Part shown: positions 1-9,024 of the stretch, piece after piece
Position numbering within the stretch: position 1 is the stretch's first letter
How the letters are laid out: the number at the start of each line of letters is the position of its first letter
DNA from: Mycolicibacterium fluoranthenivorans
GTDB lineage: Bacteria > Actinomycetota > Actinomycetes > Mycobacteriales > Mycobacteriaceae
Direction: 5' to 3'
Assembly: GCF_011758805.1 (NCBI RefSeq)
Contig: NZ_JAANOW010000002.1
Span: 1-64,000 of the forward strand
Length of the DNA stretch: 64,000 nt
The notes under the pieces: model-generated
Told to the model about the DNA's origin: nothing
Databases searched by the model: none
The model's input: the letters and a program-made list of their open reading frames with translations, nothing else
Translations under genes and position numbers: made by a program

Positions 1-360
<360 letters not shown>

Positions 361-533
361 ACACCCCAACAAAAGTGGGGTAACAAACAAAACCATGTGT
401 AAGAAAAAAGACGCACAACACATTGCCCGCAACCACATATTCACAGCAGATCAAACAATATTTTGACTGCACCCCACCACCAAAACACACCCACAGATTT
501 CCCCCACGAGGGGGTCACTGAAAAGTGAATAGA

Positions 534-648
534 GTTACGGCGGCCATAGCGGTAGGGAAACGCCCGGACCCATCCCGAACCCGGAAGCTAAGCCTACCAG
601 CGCCGATGATACTACCCTTTCGGGTGGAAAAGTAGGACACCGCCGAAC
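534..648 (+). rRNA. rrf: 5S ribosomal RNA
   Basis: A segment of about 115 nt starts GTTACGGCGGCCATAGCG and carries the conserved 5S core CCCGGACCCATCCCGAACC. It ends in CACCGCCGAAC, which pairs with the 5' end. It sits about 170 bp after 23S in the same orientation and is followed at once by a terminator hairpin. Ends are set by terminal-stem pairing and may be off by a few bases. Confidence 0.95.
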
Positions 649-660
649 ACAATTTAAAGC

Positions 661-695
661 CCTCGGCCCTCCAATCCTAGATTGGAGGGCCGAGG
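661..695 (+). terminator. Intrinsic terminator of the rRNA operon
   Basis: Perfect 15-bp inverted repeat (CCTCGGCCCTCCAAT, loop CCTAG, then its exact complement) followed by CATTTGTG. It lies 13 bases after 5S and ends the rrn transcript. Because it is symmetric it could also limit readthrough from the convergent ogt gene. Confidence 0.9.
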
Positions 696-746
696 CATTT
701 GTGTATTCAGGAATTTTCGTGCCTGACAAAAACCCTCCGCACGTTT

Positions 747-1235
747 TCAGAACAGTGCCGGCGAATTCCTGCTCTTCTCCATTTCCAGGAGCGCCCTTTT
801 CTTGTCCAGTCCGCCGCCATAACCGGTGAGATTGCCATTGGCGCCGATCACTCGATGGCACGGCACGATGATGCCCACCGGATTATGACCATTGGCCAAT
901 CCCACGGCCCGGTATGCGGTGGGCGAGCCGACCTGCTCGGCTATTTCGCCGTATGACCGCGTTTCGCCGAAAGGAATGGTCAACAGCGCCTGCCACACCT
1001 TGCGTTGGAATGCAGTCCCCGTCAGTTCGAGTTCCAGGTCGAAATGCGTGCGGGTACCGGCGAAATAGGCATTCAACTGTTCTACCGCCTCGGGAAAGGC
1101 GTGTTCGTCGGGCTGCCAGTCGGCGCGGTCCGGCTCGTAGGTCTGATCCACCATACGAAGGTGCATCAATCGTCCGTCTCGCCCCGCCAACGTGAGCGGC
1201 CCCACGGGGCTGTCGATCGAGCGGAACCTCATCAT
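747..1235 (-). CDS. ogt: Methylated-DNA--protein-cysteine S-methyltransferase (Ogt)
   Basis: 162 aa. Suicide repair protein that moves the alkyl group from O6-alkylguanine or O4-alkylthymine in DNA to its own cysteine. The active-site motif IVPCHRV with acceptor Cys126 and the preceding ANGHNP segment are present, and length is normal. The ATG start at 1235 overlaps the ada-alkA stop as ATGA and has an AGGAG ribosome site inside the upstream gene, so the two are translationally coupled. This is the ogt-alkA order of M. tuberculosis (Rv1316c-Rv1317c). A second ATG directly follows, so the start could be one codon later. Confidence 0.95.
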   Translation of the reverse strand: MMRFRSIDSPVGPLTLAGRDGRLMHLRMVDQTYEPDRADWQPDEHAFPEAVEQLNAYFAGTRTHFDLELELTGTAFQRKVWQALLTIPFGETRSYGEIAEQVGSPTAYRAVGLANGHNPVGIIVPCHRVIGANGNLTGYGGGLDKKRALLEMEKSRNSPALF

Positions 1236-2734
1236 CGTTTCTCCTGCTGGTTCTCGGTGGGCGGCCAGTCGTTGACGGCATGGTCCAATGCGGTCCACAG
1301 ATGTTGGGTGGCGTAGGCACGCCAAGGGCGCCATCGCGTGCTGTGCGCGGTGAGGGCGGCCGCTGCGGCAGGCAGCCCGACCGACGCGGCTGCCGCCCTG
1401 ACGCCGAGATCGGTGACGGGGAAGGCGTCCGGGTCTCCGAGTCCGCGCATCGCGACCACTTCGGCCGTCCACGGACCGATCCCTGGCAACGCCAGGAGCT
1501 GGGCCCGGGCCCGGTTCCAGTCGACGCCGGCGTCGAGCTCCACCTCGCCGGCGGCGAGGGCGGTCACCAGGGCGATGAGGGTTTGGCGTCGCGCCCCGGG
1601 CATGGCCAACCGGTCCGGGTCCATCTCGCTCAGTTGGTCCACCGTGGGGAACGTATGTGTCAGGGCGCCACCTGCATCTGCGATCGGGGTGCCGTACCGG
1701 ACCGCAAGCCGGTGGGCATGCGTGCGCGCGGCCTTGAGGGATACCTGTTGCCCCAGGACCACCCGGATCGCGAGTTCGTCTTCGTCCACCGTGCGCGGTA
1801 TGCGCTGCCCAGGTGCCTTGGCCACCAACGGAGCGAGGTGCGAGTCGGTGCTCAGCGCCTCCACCACTGCTGTCGGATCGGCATCGAGATCGAGCAGCCG
1901 CCGGCAGCGGGCGATCGCCGCCGACAAGTCACGGAAGTCGTCGACCACCAGGCGGCAGCGGACATGGTCTGGCTGCGGTGTCAGGCTCACCACTGCGGAC
2001 CCGAAGGCAAGGCGAAGCGTCCGGCGATAGGCACCGTCGCGGACCTCCTCGACGCCGGGTACCGCGCTCGCGGCCAGATGCCCGAACAGTCCTTCGAAGG
2101 CGAACGGCGTCCGGAGCGGCAGCCGTAACGACAGAACATCGGAGGTGGCATGGTCCTCGCGGCCGAACCTGGTCCGCGCCCGTCGGCGCAAGTCGGTGGG
2201 GGTGAGGGCGCAGACCTCACGCACGGTGTCGTTGAACTGGCGGATGCTCGCGAACCCGGCGGCGAAGGCGACGTCACCGAAGGGAAGGTCGGTCGTCTCG
2301 ATGAGGATGCGCGCGGTCTGGGTGCGCTGCGCCCGGGCCAGCGCCAGCGGATTGGCGCCGACTTCGGCCTGGAGGAGCCGTTCCAACTGTCGGGTGGTGT
2401 AGCCGAGGTGGGCCGCCAGTCCGGTGACGCCGGACCGATCGACGGTGCCGTCGGCGATCAGCCGCATGGCGCGGGCGACCACATCGCCGCGGACATTCCA
2501 TTCCGGAGACCCCGGCGACGCATCGGGGCGGCACCGCTTACAGGCTCGGAAGCCCAAGCGCTGCGCGGCCGCCGCCGTCGGATGGAACTGGACGTTGCGG
2601 GCCAGTGGCGGACGGACGGGGCAGCTTGGGCGGCAATAGATTCCAGTGGTGAGTACGGCGGTGACGAACCAGCCGTCGAAGCGGGCATCCTTGGACTGGA
2701 CGGCCCGGTAACAGCGGTCGAAATCGTCGTGCAT
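1232..2734 (-). CDS. alkA: Ada-AlkA fusion: methylation-responsive activator and 3-methyladenine DNA glycosylase
   Basis: 500 aa. The N-terminal Ada methylphosphotriester domain carries the four zinc cysteines (Cys34, Cys38, Cys65, Cys68; Cys34 is the expected methyl acceptor). An AraC-type helix-turn-helix follows at about 80-185, then an AlkA glycosylase domain at about 195-490 with the helix-hairpin-helix LPGIGPWTAE and the downstream catalytic Asp in FPVTDLG. Methylated protein probably activates its own operon with ogt, whose start overlaps its stop. The ATG at 2734 matches the N-terminus recalled for mycobacterial AlkA; in-frame GTGs at 2758 and 2764 are alternatives. Confidence 0.93.
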   Translation of the reverse strand: MHDDFDRCYRAVQSKDARFDGWFVTAVLTTGIYCRPSCPVRPPLARNVQFHPTAAAAQRLGFRACKRCRPDASPGSPEWNVRGDVVARAMRLIADGTVDRSGVTGLAAHLGYTTRQLERLLQAEVGANPLALARAQRTQTARILIETTDLPFGDVAFAAGFASIRQFNDTVREVCALTPTDLRRRARTRFGREDHATSDVLSLRLPLRTPFAFEGLFGHLAASAVPGVEEVRDGAYRRTLRLAFGSAVVSLTPQPDHVRCRLVVDDFRDLSAAIARCRRLLDLDADPTAVVEALSTDSHLAPLVAKAPGQRIPRTVDEDELAIRVVLGQQVSLKAARTHAHRLAVRYGTPIADAGGALTHTFPTVDQLSEMDPDRLAMPGARRQTLIALVTALAAGEVELDAGVDWNRARAQLLALPGIGPWTAEVVAMRGLGDPDAFPVTDLGVRAAAASVGLPAAAAALTAHSTRWRPWRAYATQHLWTALDHAVNDWPPTENQQEKR

Positions 2735-2812
2735 GCATTCAGCCTTACACGCACCCACCGACACTACTAGCGGGAAAACGACATCAAGGTGGCGGCGCGT
2801 ACTGCACCGCGG

Positions 2813-3661
2813 TCATCGCCGCCCTCCCCACGGGGGACTGCTCGGTGTCACGGTGGTGCGGGCCGACGTACCCACCACGCCGAATCGATGTACCCGATCC
2901 GGTGGGCCGATGGTCCGCACAGCGGACACCCGAAGGTGTACGGCCTCGACCCAGCGCCGGATGCGTTCGGCCACGGCCATCCATCCGGGTCCGTGCATCG
3001 CGTCGTGCCGCAGGCCGGGCATCAGTTCGGCTTTGGTGTGGTAGTCGCGGGCCAAAGACCGGGCCACCGCGGGGTCCCAGGAATCCCGGCTGCCGTCGAT
3101 GACCAGCAGTGGGGTCAGCGTGTCATGGGGCCTGAGCAGTCGCAGCTTCGGTCTGGGTTCCTGCGTCGGGTCCAGAGCGGGGGACAGTGCGCGCAGGGCG
3201 CCGTCGTCCCTATCGGCGTAGCACGCTTCGACAAGTGCATCCGCAGTGCCCGCCCCGAAGAGCAGATCACGCAGGCGGGTTCCGCGCATCATCGCCGACA
3301 GGTGAGTGGGCGATGGGGCGGAGCAGAGCAACACCGCCGCCGGAGTGCGGTGTGTGCGTAGGTATTCCTGGACGATGTACCCGCCGGTGGCATGGCCGAT
3401 CAGGATCGGTGCGGATGGCAGATCGGCGACGAGGGCGTGGACGCGATTGACGCGGTCGGCGATGGAAGCGCCGCGCCCCCTCCCGTGCATGTCCGGGGCG
3501 ATGGCGCGGTAACCGCGGTCGGCGAAGTAGTCCAGGAAATGCTCGTCCCAGCACTGAGTCGAGTGGCCGGCGCCGTGGATGAACACCAGCGCCGGGCGGG
3601 CTGACGACGCCGAGCCCTTGTCGATCTTCTGCCGCAGCGGTCGAGTCGTATCTGGATTCAT
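2813..3661 (-). CDS. Alpha/beta hydrolase-fold protein lacking the nucleophile serine
   Basis: 282 aa from the ATG at 3661; an open frame extends further upstream but looks noncoding. The alpha/beta hydrolase fold is recognisable: oxyanion-loop motif FIHGAGHSTQCW, a candidate acid in VIDGSRDSWDP and a candidate His in GLRHDAMHG. The nucleophile elbow, usually G-x-S-x-G, reads G-H-A-T-G-G, with Ala91 in the Ser position (codon GCC). As read it should not be a classical serine hydrolase. It may be a pseudoenzyme, or the position may be a mutation or base-call error. It is transcribed away from the ABC1 gene. Confidence 0.8.
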   Translation of the reverse strand: MNPDTTRPLRQKIDKGSASSARPALVFIHGAGHSTQCWDEHFLDYFADRGYRAIAPDMHGRGRGASIADRVNRVHALVADLPSAPILIGHATGGYIVQEYLRTHRTPAAVLLCSAPSPTHLSAMMRGTRLRDLLFGAGTADALVEACYADRDDGALRALSPALDPTQEPRPKLRLLRPHDTLTPLLVIDGSRDSWDPAVARSLARDYHTKAELMPGLRHDAMHGPGWMAVAERIRRWVEAVHLRVSAVRTIGPPDRVHRFGVVGTSARTTVTPSSPPWGGRR

Positions 3662-4048
3662 GCGTCGCCGCGGCGCCGTGCACTGGCACCGACCCAGGCT
3701 GACCGCCACGCCATGCGCGTGATACCCGTTGTCATGTGTCTCCCCCCGTGGTGTCACCTTGTGCAGCCCTGCCGGTCCTCCCGTACCGCGGGCCGCGAAT
3801 CTGACCAATACTGACATGCCAGTCGACTAATTGCCAGAAGGTTGCTGCGGCGCGCTGACGACTCCGGTGCATAAAGTTGCACTCAGGAAAATTCTGTGCC
3901 ACCGTCGACGGATCGCCGACGTGCGAATTCGCCAAGTTACGGCCAATGGGGGGCGTACAGACGTGGTCATAGCTGCTGTTGGTCGTCCTCTGGTGACGAT
4001 CTCGCCGAAACGGCAACTGAAACATGATTGCTGTACTGATATGCGGGC
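3662..4048. other. Divergent intergenic region, no gene seen
   Basis: About 390 bp separate the hydrolase gene and the ABC1 kinase gene. Open frames here show no family resemblance and unlikely composition. One inverted repeat, listed separately, is the only structure seen. The region presumably holds both promoters; no consensus -35/-10 pair stands out. Confidence 0.5.
3867..3882. promoter_or_regulatory. Candidate operator: GTGCA-N6-TGCAC inverted repeat
   Basis: Perfect 5-bp arms around TAAAGT in the divergent region upstream of the ABC1 gene. The geometry resembles a dimeric regulator site but does not match the CRP consensus (TGTGA-N6-TCACA). No regulator can be assigned. Confidence 0.3.
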
Positions 4049-5434
4049 GTGAGGATGCCTGACGATCGGCAGCCGCAGGGCCGGGTGGCCCGCGGCGCGC
4101 GCCTGAGCAAAGTGGCGGTCACCCACGTATCGCGCGGGGCCCTGCGGCGGGCGCGAGAACCGTTCATGTCCGACGACGAGAAGGCCGCCGCCCGGGATGC
4201 CGAGGTGCTGCGGCTTGCCGACGATCTGGTGTCGGCGCTCGGCGCGATGAAGGGCGCCGCGATGAAACTCGGGCAGGCGCTGTCGCTGCTGAACCTCGGG
4301 CTCAGCTCGGCGGAGGCGCGCGATGAGTTCTCCCGGCGGCTGGCCCCGCTGTACCGGCGCGCCCCCGCGGTCGCCAATGCGGCCATGTTCGGAGTCATCG
4401 ATCGCGAACTGGGGGACCGGCGAAGGCAGTTGGTGTCCATCGAACCCGAACCGCTGGCGTCGGCCTCGCTGGGACAGGTCTACCGCGGTGTGCTCGACGA
4501 CGGCAGGGCGGTGGCCATCAAGGTGCAGTACCCGTCGGCCCAGTCATCGGTGCGCGCCGACCTGAAAAACCTTGCGCTGCTGGTCCGTCTGCGGTCCCGC
4601 GATTTACCGAATGTGGGCCTCGAGGAGTTGGTCGACGAACTGAGCGACCAGATTCTGCTCGAATTGGATTATCGGCGGGAGTTCGCCAATCACCGCCAGG
4701 TGTACCAGGACCACCTCGGCCATCCGGTGTTCCGTATCCCTGAACCCATTGAAAGTCTCTGTACGGCAAAGGTACTGACCAGTGAGTATCTGGACGGCAC
4801 CACGCTCGACCAACTCGGTCCGGTGCGCCCGGAAGTGGCGGACCACCTCGGTGAGGCCGTCTACCGTTTCTACTGCGGTGGTGTGCACACCACCGGGCGG
4901 TTCTGCGCCGATCCCCATCCGGGCAACATCGTGGTGCTTGCCGACGGTGCGGTGGGATTCGTGGATTTCGGACTGTACCTGACGATGGACTCGGCGCAGC
5001 TCGAGCTGGAACGGAAGGTTCTCGGTGCGGTGCTCGCCGGGGATTCGCGGACGGCCTATGAGTTCGCCCGCGCCGGTGGGTTCATCGTCGACGAGACGTC
5101 GATGCCCGAAGAGATGGTGATGGACTACCTGACCACTGTGGCTGCTTGGCATCTTGCGCCAGGTGTGGTCACGATAACTCCCAAGGTCGCCTACCGGTCG
5201 CTGTCCCAGGCGATCCTGCCTCGCTCGGAGTTCCGCAAAGGCATGTACCGCCAACGAGTTCCGCGTGAGCACCTGTTCTCGCGCCGAACCGAGATGAGTG
5301 TGTGTGCGCTACTGGGCGATCTGCAGTCCAGTGGGCCCTGGCGGGCGATCTCGGAAGAGTGGATTCTGGGCGGGGAGCCGGCCACCGCGATGGGTCGGCG
5401 TATCGCACAGTGGGAGTCAACGAGGTTGCGGTAG
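4049..5434 (+). CDS. ABC1/AarF/UbiB family atypical kinase
   Basis: 461 aa. Carries the ABC1/UbiB signatures: the KxGQ motif (KLGQALS), the nucleotide-binding Ala/Lys segment AIKVQYP, the catalytic-loop equivalent DPHPGNIVV and the metal-binding DFGLY. Family members are ATP-binding proteins linked to quinone or isoprenoid lipid metabolism, and the mycobacterial substrate is unknown. The start is uncertain: GTG at 4049 or ATG at 4055. The 3' end overlaps the convergent tetR gene by 18 bp. Confidence 0.88.
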   Translation: MRMPDDRQPQGRVARGARLSKVAVTHVSRGALRRAREPFMSDDEKAAARDAEVLRLADDLVSALGAMKGAAMKLGQALSLLNLGLSSAEARDEFSRRLAPLYRRAPAVANAAMFGVIDRELGDRRRQLVSIEPEPLASASLGQVYRGVLDDGRAVAIKVQYPSAQSSVRADLKNLALLVRLRSRDLPNVGLEELVDELSDQILLELDYRREFANHRQVYQDHLGHPVFRIPEPIESLCTAKVLTSEYLDGTTLDQLGPVRPEVADHLGEAVYRFYCGGVHTTGRFCADPHPGNIVVLADGAVGFVDFGLYLTMDSAQLELERKVLGAVLAGDSRTAYEFARAGGFIVDETSMPEEMVMDYLTTVAAWHLAPGVVTITPKVAYRSLSQAILPRSEFRKGMYRQRVPREHLFSRRTEMSVCALLGDLQSSGPWRAISEEWILGGEPATAMGRRIAQWESTRLR

Positions 5435-6037
5435 GCCGCGCATCCCGTGCAGAAGGTAGTTGGTGCACAGCGCCGTGGCTTCCTCGACGTCCACCTCGTC
5501 GGCGCCGCCGACCAGGGCCGGCAGCACCGTCGTGATGATCGCGGACACCGCAGCTTGTCCCGCGACATCCAGATCGAGATCGCGATGCACCCAGCCTTGT
5601 TCACGGCCGTGCTCGAAGAGCCGGGTGAACTGCTGGGCCGCGCGCTGATAGGTGGTGAGGGTGGCGGCGAGTGCGGCGTCATCGACCCCGGCGGCGGTCA
5701 GTGCGATGAATGCCATGAACTCGGCGCGCTCGACGAAATAGGCTATGGCGCCGGAGATCCGAAGCTGGAACTGGGCAATGAAGTCCTCGCGGGCGGCCGG
5801 TGGCGGCGCACCTTCGGTCGGGCTGACCGTGGCGAGGATCTCGGCTTCGGTGTTCGCTTGGATGGCGGTGAGGACGTCGCGCTTGTTGCGGAAATAGTTG
5901 TAGAACGTGCCGTGGCTGGCGCCGGCGGCTGCCGCGATCTCGGCGACGTCGACCTCGCGGTAGCCGTTCGCCATGAACAACTCGACGGCCGCCGCGTACA
6001 GCTGCGATGCGCGATCGGAGGCCGGCGTTGCGGTCAT
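5417..6037 (-). CDS. TetR family transcriptional regulator (distal of a tandem pair)
   Basis: 206 aa. N-terminal TetR helix-turn-helix (VAEIAAAAGASHGTFYNYFRNKRDVL, abbreviated here to its core SHGTFYNYFRNK) at about residues 30-55, followed by an all-helical ligand domain with no recognisable specificity. Its ATG overlaps the stop of the upstream tetR gene (ATGA), so both regulators are made from one message and may heterodimerise or control the same target. The target is not evident. Confidence 0.9.
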   Translation of the reverse strand: MTATPASDRASQLYAAAVELFMANGYREVDVAEIAAAAGASHGTFYNYFRNKRDVLTAIQANTEAEILATVSPTEGAPPPAAREDFIAQFQLRISGAIAYFVERAEFMAFIALTAAGVDDAALAATLTTYQRAAQQFTRLFEHGREQGWVHRDLDLDVAGQAAVSAIITTVLPALVGGADEVDVEEATALCTNYLLHGMRGLPQPR

Positions 6038-6708
6038 TCGGCCGCCCCCTCCGGGACTGTCAGCACGCCACGATCGACCAACGCCTGCGCCGATTGCAGG
6101 AAGTGCGTGCGCTTGGCAGCGTCGGAATCACCGAGGAGCGTCATCACCAGGCCGGGGCCGATCATGCCGATCGCGAGACGGCCCATGCGCGTCCATTCGC
6201 CGTCGTCATCGGTCGACGGTGCCAGATGGTGCAGGCCACGGGATAGTTCGGCGTCCAGCATGGAGTACAGCCCGGTGACCCGTTCGCGCAGTTCCGGGTC
6301 GATCGCACTGCATTGCACGGTGATCAGTTTGAGTAGTCCGGGCTCGCGGTCGACCAGTTCGAAAAGGCGCGTGCCGACAGTCTCCACCAATTCACGTGCC
6401 TGTTCGCGGTCGGCCAGGGCCAGCGTGAGTTCTTCGAAGGAGAGGGCGTGCACAGTTTTCTCCACCGCGAAATCGAAGACGTGATCCAGGATCTCGCGTT
6501 TGCTGGTGAAGTACCGGTAAATGGTGCCGTGGCCGATTCCGGCATGAGCCGCGATATCGGCGATGGAGGTGTCGTCATACCCCTTCTGGGTGAACACCGC
6601 GAACGCCGCTGAGACGATGGCCTTGCGCCGGGCCTCTTGTAGCCCCGCGGTCTTCGGCCGGCCACGTCGTGGTGTAGTGCCCTCGACCGCGGCATCCGAC
6701 CCTTGCAC
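6034..6708 (-). CDS. TetR family transcriptional regulator (proximal of a tandem pair)
   Basis: 224 aa from GTG 6708. The helix-turn-helix contains IADIAAHAGIGHGTIYRYF and the C-terminal domain is a generic TetR ligand/dimer domain. The open frame extends to 6882, but the sequence before GTG 6708 does not resemble TetR N-termini, so the shorter form is preferred. It is the first gene of a two-tetR operon and transcribed away from the secreted-protein gene at 7085. A 16-bp inverted repeat at 6897 could be its operator. Confidence 0.85.
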   Translation of the reverse strand: MQGSDAAVEGTTPRRGRPKTAGLQEARRKAIVSAAFAVFTQKGYDDTSIADIAAHAGIGHGTIYRYFTSKREILDHVFDFAVEKTVHALSFEELTLALADREQARELVETVGTRLFELVDREPGLLKLITVQCSAIDPELRERVTGLYSMLDAELSRGLHHLAPSTDDDGEWTRMGRLAIGMIGPGLVMTLLGDSDAAKRTHFLQSAQALVDRGVLTVPEGAAE

Positions 6709-6896
6709 CCGGCGAGTGTACAGCGATCCTGTGCTGAACTTCTCGGGTAACCCGCGGACTCGAAGTCGGGCACATCGGGAATTCACGAGGGTGGTCAGTC
6801 GCGTCGCGCCTGACCACCGTCGCGCCCCCTCGACACCTGGGGTGGACCCGCGGCCGATTGTCACACCACCATCGGCGGCCACCTCAGGGATGCAAA

Positions 6897-6912
6897 GATT
6901 GACATATCAATC
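6897..6912. promoter_or_regulatory. Candidate TetR operator: GATTGA-CATA-TCAATC
   Basis: Perfect 6-bp arms around a 4-bp AT-rich centre, a common size for TetR operators. It lies about 190 bp upstream of the tandem tetR operon and 170 bp upstream of the 7085 gene, so it could serve either side. The assignment to these TetRs is inferred from position only. Confidence 0.4.
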
Positions 6913-7055
6913 ATGGTTGTGCAAGTTTGCTCCGCTCGTGAAGTGTGAGTCGGTGTCACGCGAATGCCGAGAGAGCCTGTCCGGACGGGTGGTCTCGGGC
7001 GCATCCAGTATCGAACGTTTGGATTTGCCGCGGTTTCGGCACTGCTATACAGGTT

Positions 7056-7071
7056 TGTGACCGTCGTCACA
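7056..7071. promoter_or_regulatory. Consensus CRP (cAMP receptor protein) binding site
   Basis: TGTGA-CCGTCG-TCACA matches the TGTGA-N6-TCACA consensus shared by E. coli CRP and mycobacterial CRP (Rv3676) in every fixed position. It ends 13 bp before the proposed TTG start of the 7085 gene and just after a weak -10 (TATACA, 7046-7051). If that promoter is real, bound CRP would cover the transcription start and repress. Confidence 0.65.
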
Positions 7072-7084
7072 GAAGAGGTGCAGA

Positions 7085-9013
7085 TTGTCCAGCAGCGCAG
7101 CATTCATCGGACGGATCGGCGGGTTGGCCGTGGCCTTGGGGATCGGGGCCGCGATCGCCAACTCCCCGGGTAGCGCCGCCGCGGAGACTCCTTCCGACGC
7201 ACCCGCGGCCGGCGTGAGCCAGCCGGGCGCGGACCACACCCCTGCCTCCGCAACCACAGCCTCCGCAACCCCGCCCAAGGCCGATGCCGAACCCGCACCA
7301 TCCAACGGCGGCACCGCCGCATCGTCGACGGCCGGGCGAAGCCCTCGGACCTCGACGTCGCGGCGGCCGCTCGTACGAGCCCAGCGCACGCTGTCGCGTC
7401 TTGTCACGGCGAAGGGAGTGCCGCGTGCCACCAAGCCCGACGACGAGGCGCCGGATCGCCCACGAGGGCCCGAGGACACTCCGGCCGCCGTGGCCCTTGC
7501 CGGTGTGGCACGCCGCGAAATCGGTCATGACAACGACACCGCTTCCCACGCCCGCACTGCCACGGCGGCGACCACTGCCACGGCAAAGGTTGCCGCGGTC
7601 ACCGCGCAGCCGGCTGGGGCGACGAGTCCGCTGGGCACCCCGGACCAGCTCGCGGCGGAGAAGCTGGCCAAGCGCGTCGTCAACACGTTGCCGGTCGCGT
7701 TGGTGAAGCTCGCCCTGCGTGCCGGATTCCTGTCGGCTGCCAAGCAGCAGTTCGACAAGGTCGGCGGACCGGACCAGGGGAACCTCGATCGCCTGGACGC
7801 CGCGGTGAATGCGTACGCCATGGCATCCGCCTTCCAGCAGCAACTGCTCAACTCGGCCGAACCCACCGTCGTCATGCAGGTGGCCCCGCCGCACACCTGG
7901 TCCGATCAGCCCGGCGAGGCCGTTCCCGCCTCCCGCATCCTGTACGACAACCCGGACACCATCTACCGCTTCATGGGAGTCAACGGCGCGTCGAAGTACG
8001 TGATCACCGGGCGGTTCGCCGACCCTGCCCACGTGCCGGCCGACACCACGTTCAGCGTGCTGACCGGTCTGACCGGGGACACCGCGGCGGTGCTCACCAA
8101 GGACAACTTCACGGTCAACCCCGACGGTACGTTCACCGTCACCGCGGACTCGACGCCGGCCAACGGGCGCGTCAACCATCTGCAACTACCCGCCGACGCC
8201 ACCCTGATCGCGACACGCAACACGTTGTCGGACTGGGGCACCGAGGTGCCGATGAGCCTGGATATCACCCGCGTCGGAGGTCCGCCGAACAGCTTGTTCA
8301 GCCAGCTCGGCGGTTTCGCCATACCGCGGATCGGACCGGCCGTGGTGCGCAATCCCGTTCTGACGAAACTGGTTTCGCTGATCCCGCCGCTCCCATCCGT
8401 ACCGCCGGTCCTGCGCGGCGCGGTCACCGCGGTGATCATGGCGCTCGGCATTCAACGCGAGGCCACCTATATCGCCGTCGCCACCACGGATCCGGCCACC
8501 GGGCAACGCCAGGAACCCAACGTGCTGCGCAACCCGACCCGCAACGCCGAGTTCCTGGCCACCCAGCTGCAGAGTGCGGGTTACTTCCAGCTCGCCGACG
8601 ATCAGGCCCTGGTGCTCACGATCAACCCGGACGGTGCCGGATATTTCGTCGTCCCGGTGACCGACGACTGGACCGTCACGAAGGACTACTGGAACGAACA
8701 GACCAGCCTCAACATCTCCCAGGCGACACCCAACGGGGACGGGACCTACACGATCGTGGTGTCGCCGACCGATCCCGGTGTGGCGAACTGGGTTTCCACC
8801 GGTGGACTGCATCAGGGCACCCTCTCCATCCGCTTCCAGGTACTGCAGGACGGGACATCCCCGACCGTCCGCTCTCAGCTGGTGACCTTGGGCGAGCTCG
8901 GCGACGTGCTGCCCCCGGACACGACGTACGTCAGCGCCGCCGACCGGGCCGCGCAGCTCGCCGCCCGCAAGAACGGATTCGACAACCGGTTCGCGCCTTA
9001 CCCGCAGCCGTAG
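7085..9013 (+). CDS. Large secreted mycobacterial protein of unknown function
   Basis: 642 aa. The N-terminus (GRIGGLAVALGIGAAIANSPGS) is the hydrophobic leader typical of many large exported mycobacterial proteins. A low-complexity Ala/Thr/Pro/Ser-rich linker follows to about residue 180, then a folded region. The last ~130 residues (YFVVPVTDDWTV, GDGTYTIVVSPTDPG, ANWVSTGG, LSIRFQ) vaguely recall the beta-rich DUF1214 C-terminus, a weak resemblance. A TTG start is chosen because AGAAGAGG lies about 6-8 bp upstream and no ATG or GTG fits the leader. Preceded by a consensus CRP site, so cAMP control is likely. Confidence 0.75.
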   Translation: MSSSAAFIGRIGGLAVALGIGAAIANSPGSAAAETPSDAPAAGVSQPGADHTPASATTASATPPKADAEPAPSNGGTAASSTAGRSPRTSTSRRPLVRAQRTLSRLVTAKGVPRATKPDDEAPDRPRGPEDTPAAVALAGVARREIGHDNDTASHARTATAATTATAKVAAVTAQPAGATSPLGTPDQLAAEKLAKRVVNTLPVALVKLALRAGFLSAAKQQFDKVGGPDQGNLDRLDAAVNAYAMASAFQQQLLNSAEPTVVMQVAPPHTWSDQPGEAVPASRILYDNPDTIYRFMGVNGASKYVITGRFADPAHVPADTTFSVLTGLTGDTAAVLTKDNFTVNPDGTFTVTADSTPANGRVNHLQLPADATLIATRNTLSDWGTEVPMSLDITRVGGPPNSLFSQLGGFAIPRIGPAVVRNPVLTKLVSLIPPLPSVPPVLRGAVTAVIMALGIQREATYIAVATTDPATGQRQEPNVLRNPTRNAEFLATQLQSAGYFQLADDQALVLTINPDGAGYFVVPVTDDWTVTKDYWNEQTSLNISQATPNGDGTYTIVVSPTDPGVANWVSTGGLHQGTLSIRFQVLQDGTSPTVRSQLVTLGELGDVLPPDTTYVSAADRAAQLAARKNGFDNRFAPYPQP

Positions 9014-9024
9014 ACTCTGCGGTT

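Larger units (their letters stand above)
6709..7084. other. Divergent control region between tetR pair and secreted-protein gene
   Basis: About 375 bp without a supported gene. It holds a 16-bp inverted repeat (6897-6912) and a consensus CRP site (7056-7071), listed separately. A weak promoter-like pair, TTGCCG (7025-7030) and TATACA (7046-7051) with a 15-bp spacer, precedes the CRP site. Confidence 0.5.

Noticed and set aside
4041..4043. ATG at 4041 as start of the ABC1 gene
   Set aside because: It is out of frame with the ABC1 sequence; GTG 4049 or ATG 4055 are in frame.
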